Shown in pieces: positions 1-9,772 of a stretch of DNA of 64,000 nucleotides (within the stretch, counting starts at the first letter, position 1; every line of letters begins with the position of its first letter). The stretch spans positions 62,756,787 to 62,820,786 of the forward strand of contig NC_081842.1 in the NCBI RefSeq assembly GCF_963259705.1, in the 5' to 3' direction. The notes beneath the pieces were generated by a model. It saw only the letters and a list, made by a program, of their open reading frames with translations. It did no database searches and was not told the DNA's origin. This DNA comes from Myotis daubentonii. Lineage: Eukaryota; Chordata; Mammalia; Chiroptera; Vespertilionidae. The position numbers and the translations under genes were made by a program.

Positions 1-95
1 GGTATCTCATTGTTGTTTTGATTTGCATCTCAAGGATGATTTGTGATTTAGAACATTATCTTGATTATGTTGGTGCATTAGGTATATGTATAGGT
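1..95 (-). mobile_element. L1 3'-region fragment cut by window edge
   Basis: The opening bases (GGTATCTCATTGTTGTTTTG and onward) match the antisense of the L1 segment near the end of ORF2, the same motif seen again near 34552. The copy is diverged and truncated by the window edge. No coding capacity remains. The right boundary is approximate. Confidence 0.6.
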
Positions 96-799
96 CCAAA
101 CTCATCACATTGCCTACATTAAATGTGTGAAGTTATTTGCATGTCAATTTTTCTTCAATAACACTTTTAAAAAACAGCAAGACAAAAGTGCTCTGTTCCC
201 CAAACTGCCAACAACTTCCAAGCACCCAGAAGACTCAAGCATGGGTTTATGGAGCAGGGACAGAGAGCATTTCGTTCACATCAAAATTATAGCTTTCATC
301 CCCCATAGTGCTGCCCCTGAATCTCTCATCCTTGTACTTAGGTTTATTCAGGTTTTACAACCTGAATCTTTCTTCTTTTAGTGGTGAATTTCTTGCTATA
401 TAGCTTTTCAGTTACTCATGCAAGTAGGCCCTCTTAGAACATCAGGCATCCCTTCGAGAAAGCAGTAATATGATTGGGTATTTAAAAATGATGTCTGATA
501 TAAAATGAGAGCTTGGATTTTGTCTTTTTATAGAGGAGAGGAGATAGTGCAATTTTCTGTATTATCTTTGGTATCTATTTAGAAATTCACTCTTCATTCT
601 CATGTGAGAACAGGGTTAGGAATGGTCTCATCACATTGGCCTCTTAAAACCAGCATAGAATTCTGGTAGCACAAGACCAGTCTATGTGGGATACAGTTGC
701 TGGGAATGAATAACAGATTGTGGCCAGAGGCTTCGCGATATCTGAAAGTCAGGAAGGCTGAACTCTAGCGAAGGATTCTGCAAAGTGAGGTTGTACCAT
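96..799. other. Unassigned AT-rich DNA
   Basis: I see no gene, tRNA or recognisable repeat here. The open frame at 127-381 has no family resemblance and looks like chance. Confidence 0.5.
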
Positions 800-1020
800 T
801 TTAAAGTAATAATAAAAATAAAATAACAGTAATAACTCAGTAATTTAAATGTATGAACGAACTCTAAGTGTTAATTATTTTATTAGTACAGGTGAAGACA
901 GTGAGGTATAGAAAAGTTTATGATGTCTAATGTAACACAGCTGAAAATGTAGCAGAGCTGGGTTTTGAACCACGGTAGTCTGGCTCCAGAGTAAACTCAT
1001 TTAACCATTATGCTTCGGTG
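800..1020 (+). repeat. MIR SINE
   Basis: The body matches the MIR core and tail: GGTGAAGACAGTGAGG, then CACAGCTGAAAATGTAGCAGAGCTGGG, then GAACCACGGTAGTCTGGCTCC and TTTAACCATTATGCT. This is an ancient mammalian tRNA-derived SINE in sense orientation. The boundaries are approximate. Confidence 0.8.
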
Positions 1021-1460
1021 CTTCAGAATAAAGAATGGCATTCCTATAGGAATATTTTTGTTAAGAAATAGGGATTATCTACCCATCTTTCCAATAATTT
1101 CCACACATGAAATCATTATCTACTGATGAAGGTTCCCAAAGGCCTTCACTTCAAACATTTTGGATTTTTGTTCATGCCTCTACATGGCTTTTCTGTACCA
1201 GATCAACCCACTCACCTGCGCTGGTAGGGAATCTGGCTTAAATGAGCTCTATTAAAGCCTTGTGCCGAGATGGGTGGGGGAGAAGGATGGCAATAATGAC
1301 AGTGATGACAGTGGTGGCTGTGATGCTGCTGAAGGTGGTGCAGTGTCGCTGTATAGCCCCCACCACGCAAGGCAGAGGCTCTTTACAGAACAAAGTTCTG
1401 CAGCTTTTTAATACAAGGAACTCAGTTTTTAACACCAACAGTGAGAGCAGAGATAATGTG
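1021..1460. other. Unassigned sequence
   Basis: There is no convincing repeat or gene. Short overlapping open frames on both strands (1238-1502) show no protein family. Confidence 0.45.
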
Positions 1461-1499
1461 ACGCGTGCGCACGCGCGCGCGCGTGCGCGCGTGCGTGCG

Positions 1500-1528
<29 letters not shown>
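1461..1528. repeat. Alternating (CG/TG)n tract followed by (GA)14
   Basis: Bases 1461-1500 are almost strictly alternating purine-pyrimidine and CpG-rich (ACGCGTGCGCACGCGCGCGC and onward), the kind of sequence that can adopt Z-DNA. It joins (GA)14 at 1501-1528 without a break. CpG-rich alternation is unusual in a background this poor in CpG. Confidence 0.9.
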
Positions 1529-1532
<4 letters not shown>

Positions 1533-1560
1533 ATATATATCTACCTCTGCCTTGGCCTCT

Positions 1561-1820
1561 ACCATCTCTTTCTCTTCTCTTCTCTACCCTTCCCTTCCCT
1601 TCCCTTCCCTTCCCTTCCCTTCCCTTCCCTTTTCTTTTCTTTTCTTTCTTTTCTTCTTCCTTTTCTTTTCTTTTCTTTTCTTTTCTTTTCTTTTCTTTTC
1701 TTTTCTTTTCTTTTCTTTTCTTTTCTTTTCTTTTCTTTTCTTTTCTTTTCTTTTCTTTCTTCTTCTTCTTCTTCTTCTTCTTCTTCTTCTTCTTCTTCTT
1801 CTTCTTCTTCTTCTTCTTCT

Positions 1821-1911
<91 letters not shown>
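1561..1911. repeat. Composite polypyrimidine microsatellite
   Basis: About 350 bp of nearly pure pyrimidine on the + strand, in ordered blocks: (CCCTT)n at about 1587-1630, (TTTTC)n at about 1630-1757, (TTC)n at about 1757-1826 and (CT)n at about 1824-1911 with a single G at 1857. The arrays create long low-complexity open frames on both strands (Ser/Leu/Phe on +, Arg/Glu/Lys on -), which are not genes. The purine strand could form H-DNA triplexes. Confidence 0.95.
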
Positions 1912-1915
<4 letters not shown>

Positions 1916-2068
1916 TTTGAATAAATAGGGTCAGTCTTCCAGGCCGCATTCAGCCCAGCAGTTTTTTTTTTTTTTTTTCCTGGTAGAGCCAAGGAATTGT
2001 CTACAAATTCCCATTCATAGTAAAAAGGCATTTTAGAGGATATTGTGAAAAATGTATTCTCCTTTTTT

Positions 2069-2286
2069 AAAAAAATATATTTTATTGATATTTAACAGAG
2101 GGGAAGGGAGAGGAATAGAGAGTGAGAAACATCGATGAGAGAGAAACATCGATCAGCTGCCTCCTGTACACCTCCCACTGAGGATGTGCCCCTCAACCAA
2201 GGTACATGCTCTTGACTTGAATCGAACCTGGGACCTTTCAGTCCACAGGCCGACACTCTATCCACTGAGCCAAACCGGTTAGGGCT
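2069..2286 (-). mobile_element. VES-type tRNA-derived SINE with 15-bp target duplication
   Basis: Read on the minus strand it starts AGCCCTAACCGGTTTGGCTC, carries the A/B-box tRNA-related head (GGTTCGATTC region, mutated), then CATCGATGTTTCTCTCTCAT, and ends in a CAATAAAATATATTTTTTT tail. Identical 15-bp target duplications (GTATTCTCCTTTTTT) flank it at 2054-2068 and 2287-2301. The perfect duplication marks a fairly young insertion. Such SINEs are characteristic of vesper bats. Confidence 0.93.
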
Positions 2287-2439
2287 GTATTCTCCTTTTT
2301 TATGTACATCATATTGCAGGGGGAAATAGCAAAATACAGTTTTTTGGTGGCAGTGTTTAGTTCTGATTAAATTAGATGTATTATTTGGTTTAGGATATAA
2401 AATTTTCAGAAGTGGAAGCGAGTGCATGAAGTTGTAAAC

Positions 2440-2600
2440 TTGGATATTAATGCCAGAATTATGTCATATGTAAAATAAGGCTATTACTATTACCTACCTC
2501 ACAGGTTTGCTATGAATATTAAATGAGATACATCACTTGAAAAACTGTGGAGCATGGTAAACAGTTAGCTCTCATAGTCATTAAATGCCTGCATCCTTTT
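2440..2600 (+). repeat. MIR SINE (3' part)
   Basis: The stretch GTAAAATAAGGCTATTACTATTACCTACCTCACAGG...TATGAATATTAAATGAGATA matches the MIR/MIRb segment just after the core. It is diverged and only the 3' part is recognisable. Confidence 0.75.
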
Positions 2601-2601
2601 G

Positions 2602-3714
2602 CTACAGCATTCATTTAACAGTATATTCTTTTTAAAATTTAGAACTTGTGATCCTTTATTTTGAAGAATGTTGCTAACACCAATTCCTCTCCATTAATTC
2701 CACAAAAGAGACTGACTGATGTGTAACCCTTCCTTGCTTTCCCAAATATAGATGTGCTTGTTTGTTTACCGTCTTGTCAATGTTTATTCAGTTCTGCTCC
2801 TTAGATTCCGTGTTTCCGAAGCCTCTTGCTTTGAAAGGCTTCCCTTTCCTAGATCTTTGTAAACAAGAGTTGCCTGTCAGTGTTTTTCCCCCCAGCAATC
2901 CACACCTCTGCCACTGTATTCAAAGTTTGGGTTCAGTGGATTTTTGAAGGCTGACTTCCTCCTCCTGGCTTACGTAGGTCTCTCTCCACCTTATTGTGCA
3001 GCAGCTGCACAGGAATTGCTGTCATTCTCTATACATGTCCTCGCTGGTAGAACTCTGTGCCTGCGAGCATCACTTCCAGGCTGGTACCCCTGCCTTGCAG
3101 GCAAAGCGCCTACACATTGGAGCAATCCGAAAGGAGGTACCACATGGAATAAGTGAACTCCATGGTACTTGGAAGGCCAAGTTGTGCTTGATAGTAGAAA
3201 GATGCTTTTTTCTTCTGGCTGAAATTCTTTTTTTTCTTTTGTAACAGCTTTTGATAGATTTTCTGCTGGGGACTTGGCTGGCTGCTTCCTCTCATGCTAG
3301 GGTGACATTCTATTTATCCCTCAGGTAAATCTTTAATAATGATGCCTTATTCTCCAGCTAGCCTCCAGGACTGTGGCCTACAAATGTACTTTTCCCCTTA
3401 ACATCTCCTCTCATCTTCAAATGAGTTTTCACCTTAACTTGCATTTTATAAAGAGGACTTGATTTACCAGTAAGCAGATTTTTCTATCTCTGGACACACT
3501 ATTGGACACAAGTGATATTTCTGACAATTTTGAAAGTGAGAAACATCCCCTTGTTAGATAAGCAGTTTTCCCTAGATACTAGTATATCTATTTCAGTATT
3601 GCACCAGACATATTGCTATTCAAGAACTTTTAAAGGTTGTTAATTGGTTAGATATGACCAGTGTTTAAAATTAGGGTAAAATATGTTTAGGAGTAACTTA
3701 AGAAGCCCTATGGT
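2602..3714. other. Unassigned sequence
   Basis: I recognise no gene or repeat. Short open frames at 2762-3244 overlap in different frames and lack family features. Confidence 0.45.
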
Positions 3715-3715
3715 T

Positions 3716-3907
3716 ATAGTTCTCAAAGTGTGGTCCCTGGACCAGTTGCAAAAACATCATCATCTGGAACCTATTACAAATGCTAAGTATCAGGCACTAA
3801 TAATAATAAAATCAGAAACTTAGGAGGAAAGTCCCGTTAGTCCCATTTATCTGGTTTAACAAGCCTTTAAGGTGATTATGAGGAAGACTAGAGTTTGAGA
3901 ATCACTG
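3716..3907 (-). mobile_element. MER5A-like hAT-Charlie MITE
   Basis: TCTCAAAGTGTGGTCCCTGG near the left end and TTTGAGAATCACTG at the right end are the terminal regions of MER5A. The interior (ACCTATTACAAATGCTAAGTATCAGGC, then AATCAGAAACTTAGGAGG) also agrees. This is an old non-autonomous hAT element without coding capacity. Confidence 0.8.
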
Positions 3908-4810
3908 ACTGCCCCTTGGAATGAGACACAACGAGTCCGTAACTAGTTCATGGTGGTGGTGCTAAGTTAAGACTGCCCAATACTAGATGTAATATACCTG
4001 CTAGAAAATGTGAAAGAAAGTCAGTGTGGAATAGTCTTTTTCTTTTTTTATTGCATAGTCCAGATATTGGGAGATATCCATCTGATAGGAATGGGTATAT
4101 ATTCCTCCACCACAGAAAATTTGAGATAAAAGTAACACTAGTTGCTATACCCTACCCCCTCAATAAAATATACCTCAGTTTGAATGCAATAGGAGTATGT
4201 GTCTCACAGTCCAAGGGAGTTTCAGGTCAACAGGCAACTCCTGATCCTCACAGTCATTTAGGACCCAGGCTGCTGATATTTCTGAAAGTTTTAATACATG
4301 ACTCAGAAGTGTGCCATAGAGGTTGTATCTGTCCATCTATAATAATCCTATCTAATAAAAGAGAAAAATGGTAATTGGTGTACGACGATACCCTTTTCAT
4401 TGGCTAATCAGGGCTATATGCAAATTAACTGCCAACTAAGATTAGCAGTTAACTGCCAACATAGGCGCAATGCTGGGAGGAGAAAGGGGAAGGAGGGAAG
4501 AAGCTGCCTGCCACTGACTGCAATCGGAAACCCAGGCGGCAGCCAAGAGCCAGAGAACCCAGCTGCCTTTGCTCGGAGAAGCCAGGCCTCCTTTGCCAGC
4601 TTCTGTGATAAGAGAACCTGGCCGCCTTTGCTGGCCCTGGGCCAGTAATGGGAGAAGCTGGGTGGGGCAGGGAAGAGGCGGATGTCTGCCTGGCTTCTCA
4701 GATCACTGATCACCAGTGATGGGAGAACACCCAGAGGCGGGGCCAGAGGCCAGGCTGCATAGCTGCCTGGGGACACCATCTGGACCCCAGGGGCGACACA
4801 GCCAGACCCC

Positions 4811-4970
4811 AGAAGGAGACCCAGGCGCCGGGGCTGTATCGCTGCTGGGGCATGCGATCCAGTACCTGGGCTGAGGAGACCCAGAAGGAGACCCAGGCGC
4901 CGGGGCTGTATCGCTGCTGGGGCATGCGATCCAGTACCTGGGCTGAGAAGACCCCGAAGGAGACCCAGGG
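4811..4970 (+). repeat. 72-bp tandem repeat inside the Helitron
   Basis: Units start at 4811 and 4883, both with AGAAGGAGACCCAGGCGCCG, and are nearly identical over 72 bp. A third partial unit begins at about 4955. The period is a multiple of three, so open frames persist on both strands, but no protein is implied. Confidence 0.93.
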
Positions 4971-5107
4971 GCCTCGCAAGAGGAGAGTCTCCATGGTCAG
5001 ATGGCGTGGTGTCGGGACAGGAATAAAGACCCGAGGTGACTCAGATGCCTGGCCACAGGGTTAGACCAGCCAGCAGGGCCTTTCAGTTGGGACTGGGGTG
5101 GGGGTGG

Positions 5108-6069
5108 GGCGAGGGAGGCAAGCCGGAAATAGAGAACTACAACTCCCAGGAGGCTTAGCGGCCAGGGCCTGGGTGCCTGGCTGTGAAATCGGATGGGCTG
5201 TAGTTTCGCAAGCCACTTTAAACTAGAGGCTTGCAAGGTTGGAAGTTCTGCATTGGGAGCCAGGGAGAAATGGAGCTGGAGCAGAGAGAGGGGTCCACGG
5301 CAGCTGTGGGCTTTGAGGAGTTCTCAGCACCTCCCGGCTGGGAGCTGGCGCTGCCTCCGCTGAAGGTGGTCACATCCTGGAGAGCGAGCTTGAGACCGAA
5401 GTGGAGTTCGTGTCTGGGGGTCTGGGCAGCTCCAGCTCCAGGAGCGAGACGAAGAGGATGAGGCAGCCTGAGGCCAGCAAGGGCGGTGCCAACAGGAACT
5501 CAATCGCAGGAAGTACCAGGCGCTGGATCGGCGCTGCAGGGAGATTGAGCAGGCGAAGGAGCAGGTCCTGAACAGGCTCCATCAGATATAGAGGGTAACA
5601 CGGAGACTCCAGCAGGAGCAGAGGTTCCTCATGAAGGTGCTGGACTCCTACGGTGACAACTACCGGGCCAGCCAGTTCACCATCTTACTGGAGGACGAGG
5701 GCAGCCAGGGCAGAGACGCCCCCAACCCAGGCAACGCTGAGAACGAGCCTCCAGAGAAAGAGGGGCTGTCCCCGCCCAGGAGGACCCCAGTGCCCACAGA
5801 AGCCAGCAGCCCGGCCCCTGGCGAGGGGCCTAGCAGTTGGAAGAGGCGGCGAGTGCCATAGGAAGGGCACTGGGCAGGAGTCCCGCTGACTCCGGAGCTG
5901 GCCCCCGTGCAGATAAAGGTGGAGGAAGACTTTGGCTTCTAAGCCCTCGAGGCTCTGGACTTAAGTTGGGTTTCTCGGGGGCCAGACAAGCTGCTGCCCT
6001 ATCCCACACTAGCCAGCTCCCCCTTTGACTGACCCCCCAATAAATGGACCCGATGCAAAAAAAAAAAAA
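5108..6069 (+). pseudogene. TFPT: TFPT processed pseudogene (retrocopy)
   Basis: This is an intronless copy of TFPT (TCF3 fusion partner), which in mammals encodes an INO80 chromatin-remodelling subunit of about 250 residues. The parental ATG is at 5270, and the N terminus MELEQREG...[13 protein letters not shown] is clear. A small deletion near 5362 shifts the frame, and an in-frame TAG follows in the block homologous to [13 protein letters not shown] (about 5577-5600). The middle ([17 protein letters not shown] at about 5631-5683, then [19 protein letters not shown]) stays readable to KRRRVP. Another frame disruption follows. The C-terminal PVQIKVEEDFGF block is present but ends at a stop near 5940, and the original terminator is at 6030-6032. 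AATAAA (6039-6044) and 13 A residues (6057-6069) show that a polyadenylated mRNA was copied. The 5' boundary is uncertain (about 5060-5235). No functional protein is expected. Confidence 0.93.
5122..5154 (+). promoter_or_regulatory. ETS-like and ZNF143/SBS-like promoter motifs
   Basis: CCGGAA at 5123-5128 fits an ETS core. ACTACAACTCCCAGGAGGC at 5136-5154 closely fits the ZNF143/THAP11 promoter motif (ACTACA..TCCCAG..GC). Both lie about 120-150 bp upstream of the TFPT-derived ATG. They may be part of the parental 5' UTR or of co-captured promoter DNA. Binding and activity here are untested. Confidence 0.55.
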
Positions 6070-6194
6070 GCTTATAGAGGCATGTTTATAGGATCAAATA
6101 GTATAAATATAGATGTAACAGGACAATAAAAAGAGAACCTGGCTATGATGATAACCTGAATGCTGCCTCTGTGTCATTCCTTCTTTGGGAATCC

Positions 6195-6400
6195 CTGGAC
6201 CTGCTGGGGCTGGACCCCAAAATTCCTCTTCTTATAAGGACTTCAGTGAGATGGGCTAAGGGTCCCACTAGAACTGCCACAATTTAATGTAATCCCCTCT
6301 TTAAAGATCTTATCTCCATATACAGGTACATTCTGAGGTTCTGGGGATTAGGATTTTAACATACATTTTGTTGATTACCCAAATCAGCCCTTAACAACCA
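6195..6400 (-). mobile_element. MLT1-type (ERVL-MaLR) LTR fragment
   Basis: The + strand reads CTTCTTATAAGGACTTCAGT, then CTTTAAAGATCTTATCTCCA, then ACATTCTGAGGTTCTGGGGA and TTAGGATTTTAACATAC, the antisense of the 5' half of MLT1 LTRs. It is a solo, partial, diverged LTR with no internal genes. It lies inside the Helitron just after the TFPT copy, so it is probably genomic flank carried with it. Confidence 0.75.
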
Positions 6401-6642
6401 GCATGTTTCAGAAAGTAGATTCCTACAGGGTTATTTACCAAACATTCAGAAGTATTTTTAAAAGAGCTAAGCCCCTCGCCACCGTGTGGGCCCCTCCCAG
6501 CGAAGAGCAAAGGCCTGGGTTCCGGGAACCGGAGGAAAACTGGTGCCAGCAGCCAGGGAAAGGGGCCCCAGATTGCGAGAGGGCACAGGGTGGGCTGAGG
6601 GACCCACCCGAGTGCACAAATTTTTGTGCACCGGGCCTCTAG

Positions 6643-6783
6643 TCTATGATAATAAAAGCATAATATGCTAATTAGACTGGACAGCTGAATGACCTTCCAG
6701 ACGTCCTTCTGGACAACCTTCCAGATGAAGCCGGGGCTGCTAGGGCCGAGCCCCTTGCATGAATTTTGTGCATCGGGCTCTAG
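6643..6783 (+). mobile_element. Short Helitron (141 bp), tandem to the preceding one
   Basis: It starts TCTATGATAATAAAAGCATA directly after the CTAG of the upstream Helitron. It ends with TTGCATGAATTTTGTGCATC (hairpin) and GGGCTCTAG at 6783, followed by T. Only the terminal regions are left. The zero-base junction is explained if the upstream Helitron inserted between the flanking A and this element's first T. Confidence 0.88.
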
Positions 6784-7510
6784 TACAAAATAAGAATGAA
6801 CAAGCAAAGGGCTATTTCGTGGTGAATCTTGGAAATGCTACATGTCACTTCTGATCATATTCTATCAAGTAGAAATAAATCACATGGTTACTTCTCAGTG
6901 CAATGAATACTGGGAAATCTGTGTTCCAGGAAGAGGAAGAAATACACTCTGGTAAATAACAGTCTCTCAGAAGGGTCTGTTTTCCATATATCTTCTTTGA
7001 TGTTCTCATTAGAAAACTTTATTTTCAAGTTATAGTCATAAAAGAAGTTTAGGCAAAATAGTTCTCATTCTGTTACCTGCATGATTGTGCAAGTGACTTA
7101 GTGGCCCTGATGTTCTCATACAGAAGTATAGTGGTGACTATTCAAAGTTGGACATGTGCCACTGAGTTGGTAGTTGACTCTATACTTCTGTAATTTGGAT
7201 CCCTGGTCCTCGATACCTGAACATTAAACTGCATCAGTATGTATCATCTTGAAACTCATTCTAGGTATCACCTTAAACCTTGAAACTCATTTCTAGGTGT
7301 CAGGGATAAAAATACTCATAAATCTCAAATTTTATAAACTATAAACACTGGAATAGGAATTAGGAGACCTGGAGAGCTTTGTGTTCATCAAAAAGGTACC
7401 TGGCTATTCTAAGTAGGAATTCCATTCTTTGTAAAACAGTGGAGTTAGACCAGATGATTCTATTTGTTCCTTTCAGTGCTAAAATGTTATAGTATTTCAT
7501 TTTCTGTGCC
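6784..7510. other. Unassigned sequence
   Basis: I see no gene. A small imperfect direct duplication (CTTGAAACTCATT..CTAGGT) occurs at about 7247 and 7278 with a 31-bp period. Confidence 0.5.
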
Positions 7511-7514
7511 TGAA

Positions 7515-7690
7515 ATTATTTGTCAACAAACATTTACTGAGTGCCAGTTATGTCTAAGACATTTCACTAAGTGCTAGACCAAATAGTGGACCCAACCTCT
7601 GTCCTTATGGAGATCATGGTTTATTTGTGAAGGCGGTACATACACTAGCAGATAAGTATTAAGCAGTGTAGTATCTAAATTGACTGATGT
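7515..7690 (+). repeat. L2 LINE fragment
   Basis: ACAAACATTTACTGAGTGCC, then AGTGCTAGACC, then CCTCTGTCCTTATGGAGATCATGG match the L2 3'-region theme. It is a diverged, non-coding remnant. Confidence 0.65.
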
Positions 7691-8784
7691 ATTTGAAGCA
7701 CTAATTTAGTAAATTAGAAAAATCAGGATATTGAAGAAATTGGTGATCTCTATTAGGGAAAATCTTGGCATTGCTTTTGTTTCTGTCCATATTTCAAATA
7801 TCCTTTTCTTACTAAAAGTGATTCATTCATATAAGTCACTGGTGTGTGTAAAATAGAAATCTAATGTTCTTTTTCTCAAAACACTAGTATATTAAATAAT
7901 TTTTCAACAAAACCTACAATCCCATTATAAAAAAAAATCACCCCTAAGCTAACTTAAATGGAGCTCAGCTATCCATTTGGGCTAATTTTAAGTGGATATA
8001 TGAGAAAATAAATTTTGGAAGAAATCCAAATAGGATTTATAGAGATTCATATTGTATCAGATTTTTCTGTTTTATATGGATGTTGATATGTTCTCAGTGG
8101 AAATTTATAACTGCAATAGAAAACTGAATGACTATTGATTATTTTTTAGTTACCCAAACTAATTGACACATAAAACTTTGTAAATCCTTTTACATGAGGA
8201 TGGGTGTAAATTAAAAACTAATTAAAGCAAAGGCTTACAAAGAACCATCTCCAATGCAATAGGTTATACACTTTTTTTATATATACATTAGGAAGATAAC
8301 TCTTGGTCTTTCCACCCAAAGCTCCTGCCAAACTAGCAAATCCTAGACATAAAAATTATTTCAATTGCTAATAGCCAATTTATATATGTTGTCTTTTTAA
8401 AGGATAAGTAGAGTTATTTTAACAAAGTATTATTATTTTTTTAACTCAAGGAAAAGTGCCATGCAGAGACAACAGGACTGATTAGCCTATTATCTGTAAT
8501 CTCCATACTTAACTGTTAACAAGCCTTTTACCTTCAAAGACACTGAACATCTGGTATCTGATCACTGACACCTATTAGTTACAGTGAGTGGTTTCCTCCT
8601 ACCTTTCTAAACAATCTGATAGATAAACCTCCAGGAATCCTACAAAACTGGGCCCTTACTTGACCAAATGAGTGGCTGTCTCTCTTTTTCAATCTAAATT
8701 GAAAAGTGGACTCTGGTAAAATAAGACAATGTACAGTGGAAAGGATATTCCAGATGCAGCCCCACGGGTAACATTAGTGTGGCC
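7691..8784. other. AT-rich DNA without recognised features
   Basis: The sequence is AT-rich and I found no gene or repeat I can name. Confidence 0.45.
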
Positions 8785-9125
8785 TCATGATCTCTCCCCA
8801 GTTCACTCCCGAAACAGCTATCAAAGTGATTTTTCTAAAACTCACACCCATCTCTTTCACCTTCTTTTGACAAATTGCTGAGTAGATTGGAGGATGAAGT
8901 CAATGCCACAGGGCACTTGGTCCTCTTCCAGCCTCTTTCCTGGGCACTTTTTCACACCCCTTAAATATAATGGTAATGAGGATCTTCCATTTCAATGACA
9001 TCTCCTGCTCCATAATTTCAGTCTTGAAGTCCTTATGTTCCCCCTGTTTTGTTGGCAAATTTATTTAGTCTTCAAGACTTACCTCAATAGTACAACTGGC
9101 CTCCACGTAGCCCCCAAGGCCAACC
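8785..9125 (+). repeat. L2 LINE 3'-region fragment
   Basis: AAAGTGATTTTTCTAAAACTC, then the block around TTGCTGAGTAGATTGGAGGATGAAGTC, TCTTCCAGCCTC and CAAGACTTACCTCAATAGTAC follow the order of the L2 3' end. It is an ancient copy without a usable frame. Confidence 0.65.
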
Positions 9126-9699
9126 AATGCTTTGTGCAATTATTTGGTAAGCATTCACTGAGCTGTTGCTCTATGCCAGGAAAGTTCTACACATTGGATA
9201 GTCTGTAGTGAAAGAGGCTCCTGTTTTCTTTGTGCAGCTCACTGTAAAAGGTAGGAAGATAGATGACAATGAACAAGTAAGCAAATGAGTAACATAATTT
9301 CAGATAGAAATAAGCATGATGAAGAAAATCAAACAGGATGGTGAGTGTTCCTACTGGACTTAGCCTGTGTTTCTGCTGGAGCCCCCACATTGTGCTCTCC
9401 TGGAATTCGGCAGTTGTGTGCTATTGATCTTAGTTTCCATGCTTTCCCCGCCCCATTTCCAACATGGTGACTAACACCTTGGCCACACTGAATATATCTG
9501 GGTGAGTGAATGAATGAATAGTTAAATCTTCAATTTTTATGCTATAACTTTTCATCCAAAATATGAAGGGATTGAAGAAATGAGTACAAAGGCCCCATAC
9601 CTCTGGGAATTTAGAAGTATAGTCTACATTGTCTGATGTATTATTCATTTATAATTTTTACTTTTTTGTTTACATCATTTATTTCTTAATTCATTTGTT
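9126..9699. other. Unassigned sequence
   Basis: Part of 9126-9190 (GCATTCACTGAGCTGTTGCTCTATGCCAGG) resembles an L2/MIR-type tail. Nothing else is identifiable. Confidence 0.4.
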
Positions 9700-9772
9700 T
9701 TAAAAAAATTTTAATTAAATGTATTGGGGTGACATTGGTTAATAAAATTATAGAGGTTTAATTTTCAAAGGA
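9700..9772 (-). mobile_element. L1 3'-end fragment
   Basis: TTAATTAAATGTATTGGGGTGACATTGGTTAATAAAATTATAGAGGTTT is the antisense 3' terminus of a bat L1 family. The same sequence opens the larger L1s at 16505 and 33860. Only the last ~70 bp are present, so this is a very short 5'-truncated insertion. Confidence 0.75.

Larger units (their letters stand above)
4346..6642 (+). mobile_element. Helitron (Helibat type) carrying a TFPT retrocopy
   Basis: The 5' terminus TCCTATCTAATAAAAGAG begins at 4346 after an A. It is followed by the Helibat leader (ACGACGATACCCTTTTCATT, then ATGCAAATTAACTGCC). The 3' end has the hairpin GTGCACAAA/TTTGTGCAC at about 6612-6631, then CCGGGCCTCTAG ending at 6642 and followed by T, so the A|T target rule holds. 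The element is 2,297 bp and has no Rep/helicase gene, so it is non-autonomous. Inside are a 72-bp tandem repeat (4811-4970), a poly(A)-tailed TFPT copy (to 6069) and an MLT1 LTR fragment (about 6195-6400). Having the retrocopy and an older unrelated LTR together suggests capture of a contiguous genomic segment of roughly 1.4 kb between Helitron ends. A palindrome GCAGTTAACTGC lies in the leader near 4446. Confidence 0.9.

Noticed and set aside
1465..2031. Long open frames (up to 166 codons) on both strands
   Set aside because: They are translations of simple repeats (Ser/Leu/Phe or Arg/Glu/Lys runs), not proteins.
5231..6028. Several separate open frames as new small genes
   Set aside because: All are pieces of the broken TFPT retrocopy or its antisense; frameshifts and stops explain them.
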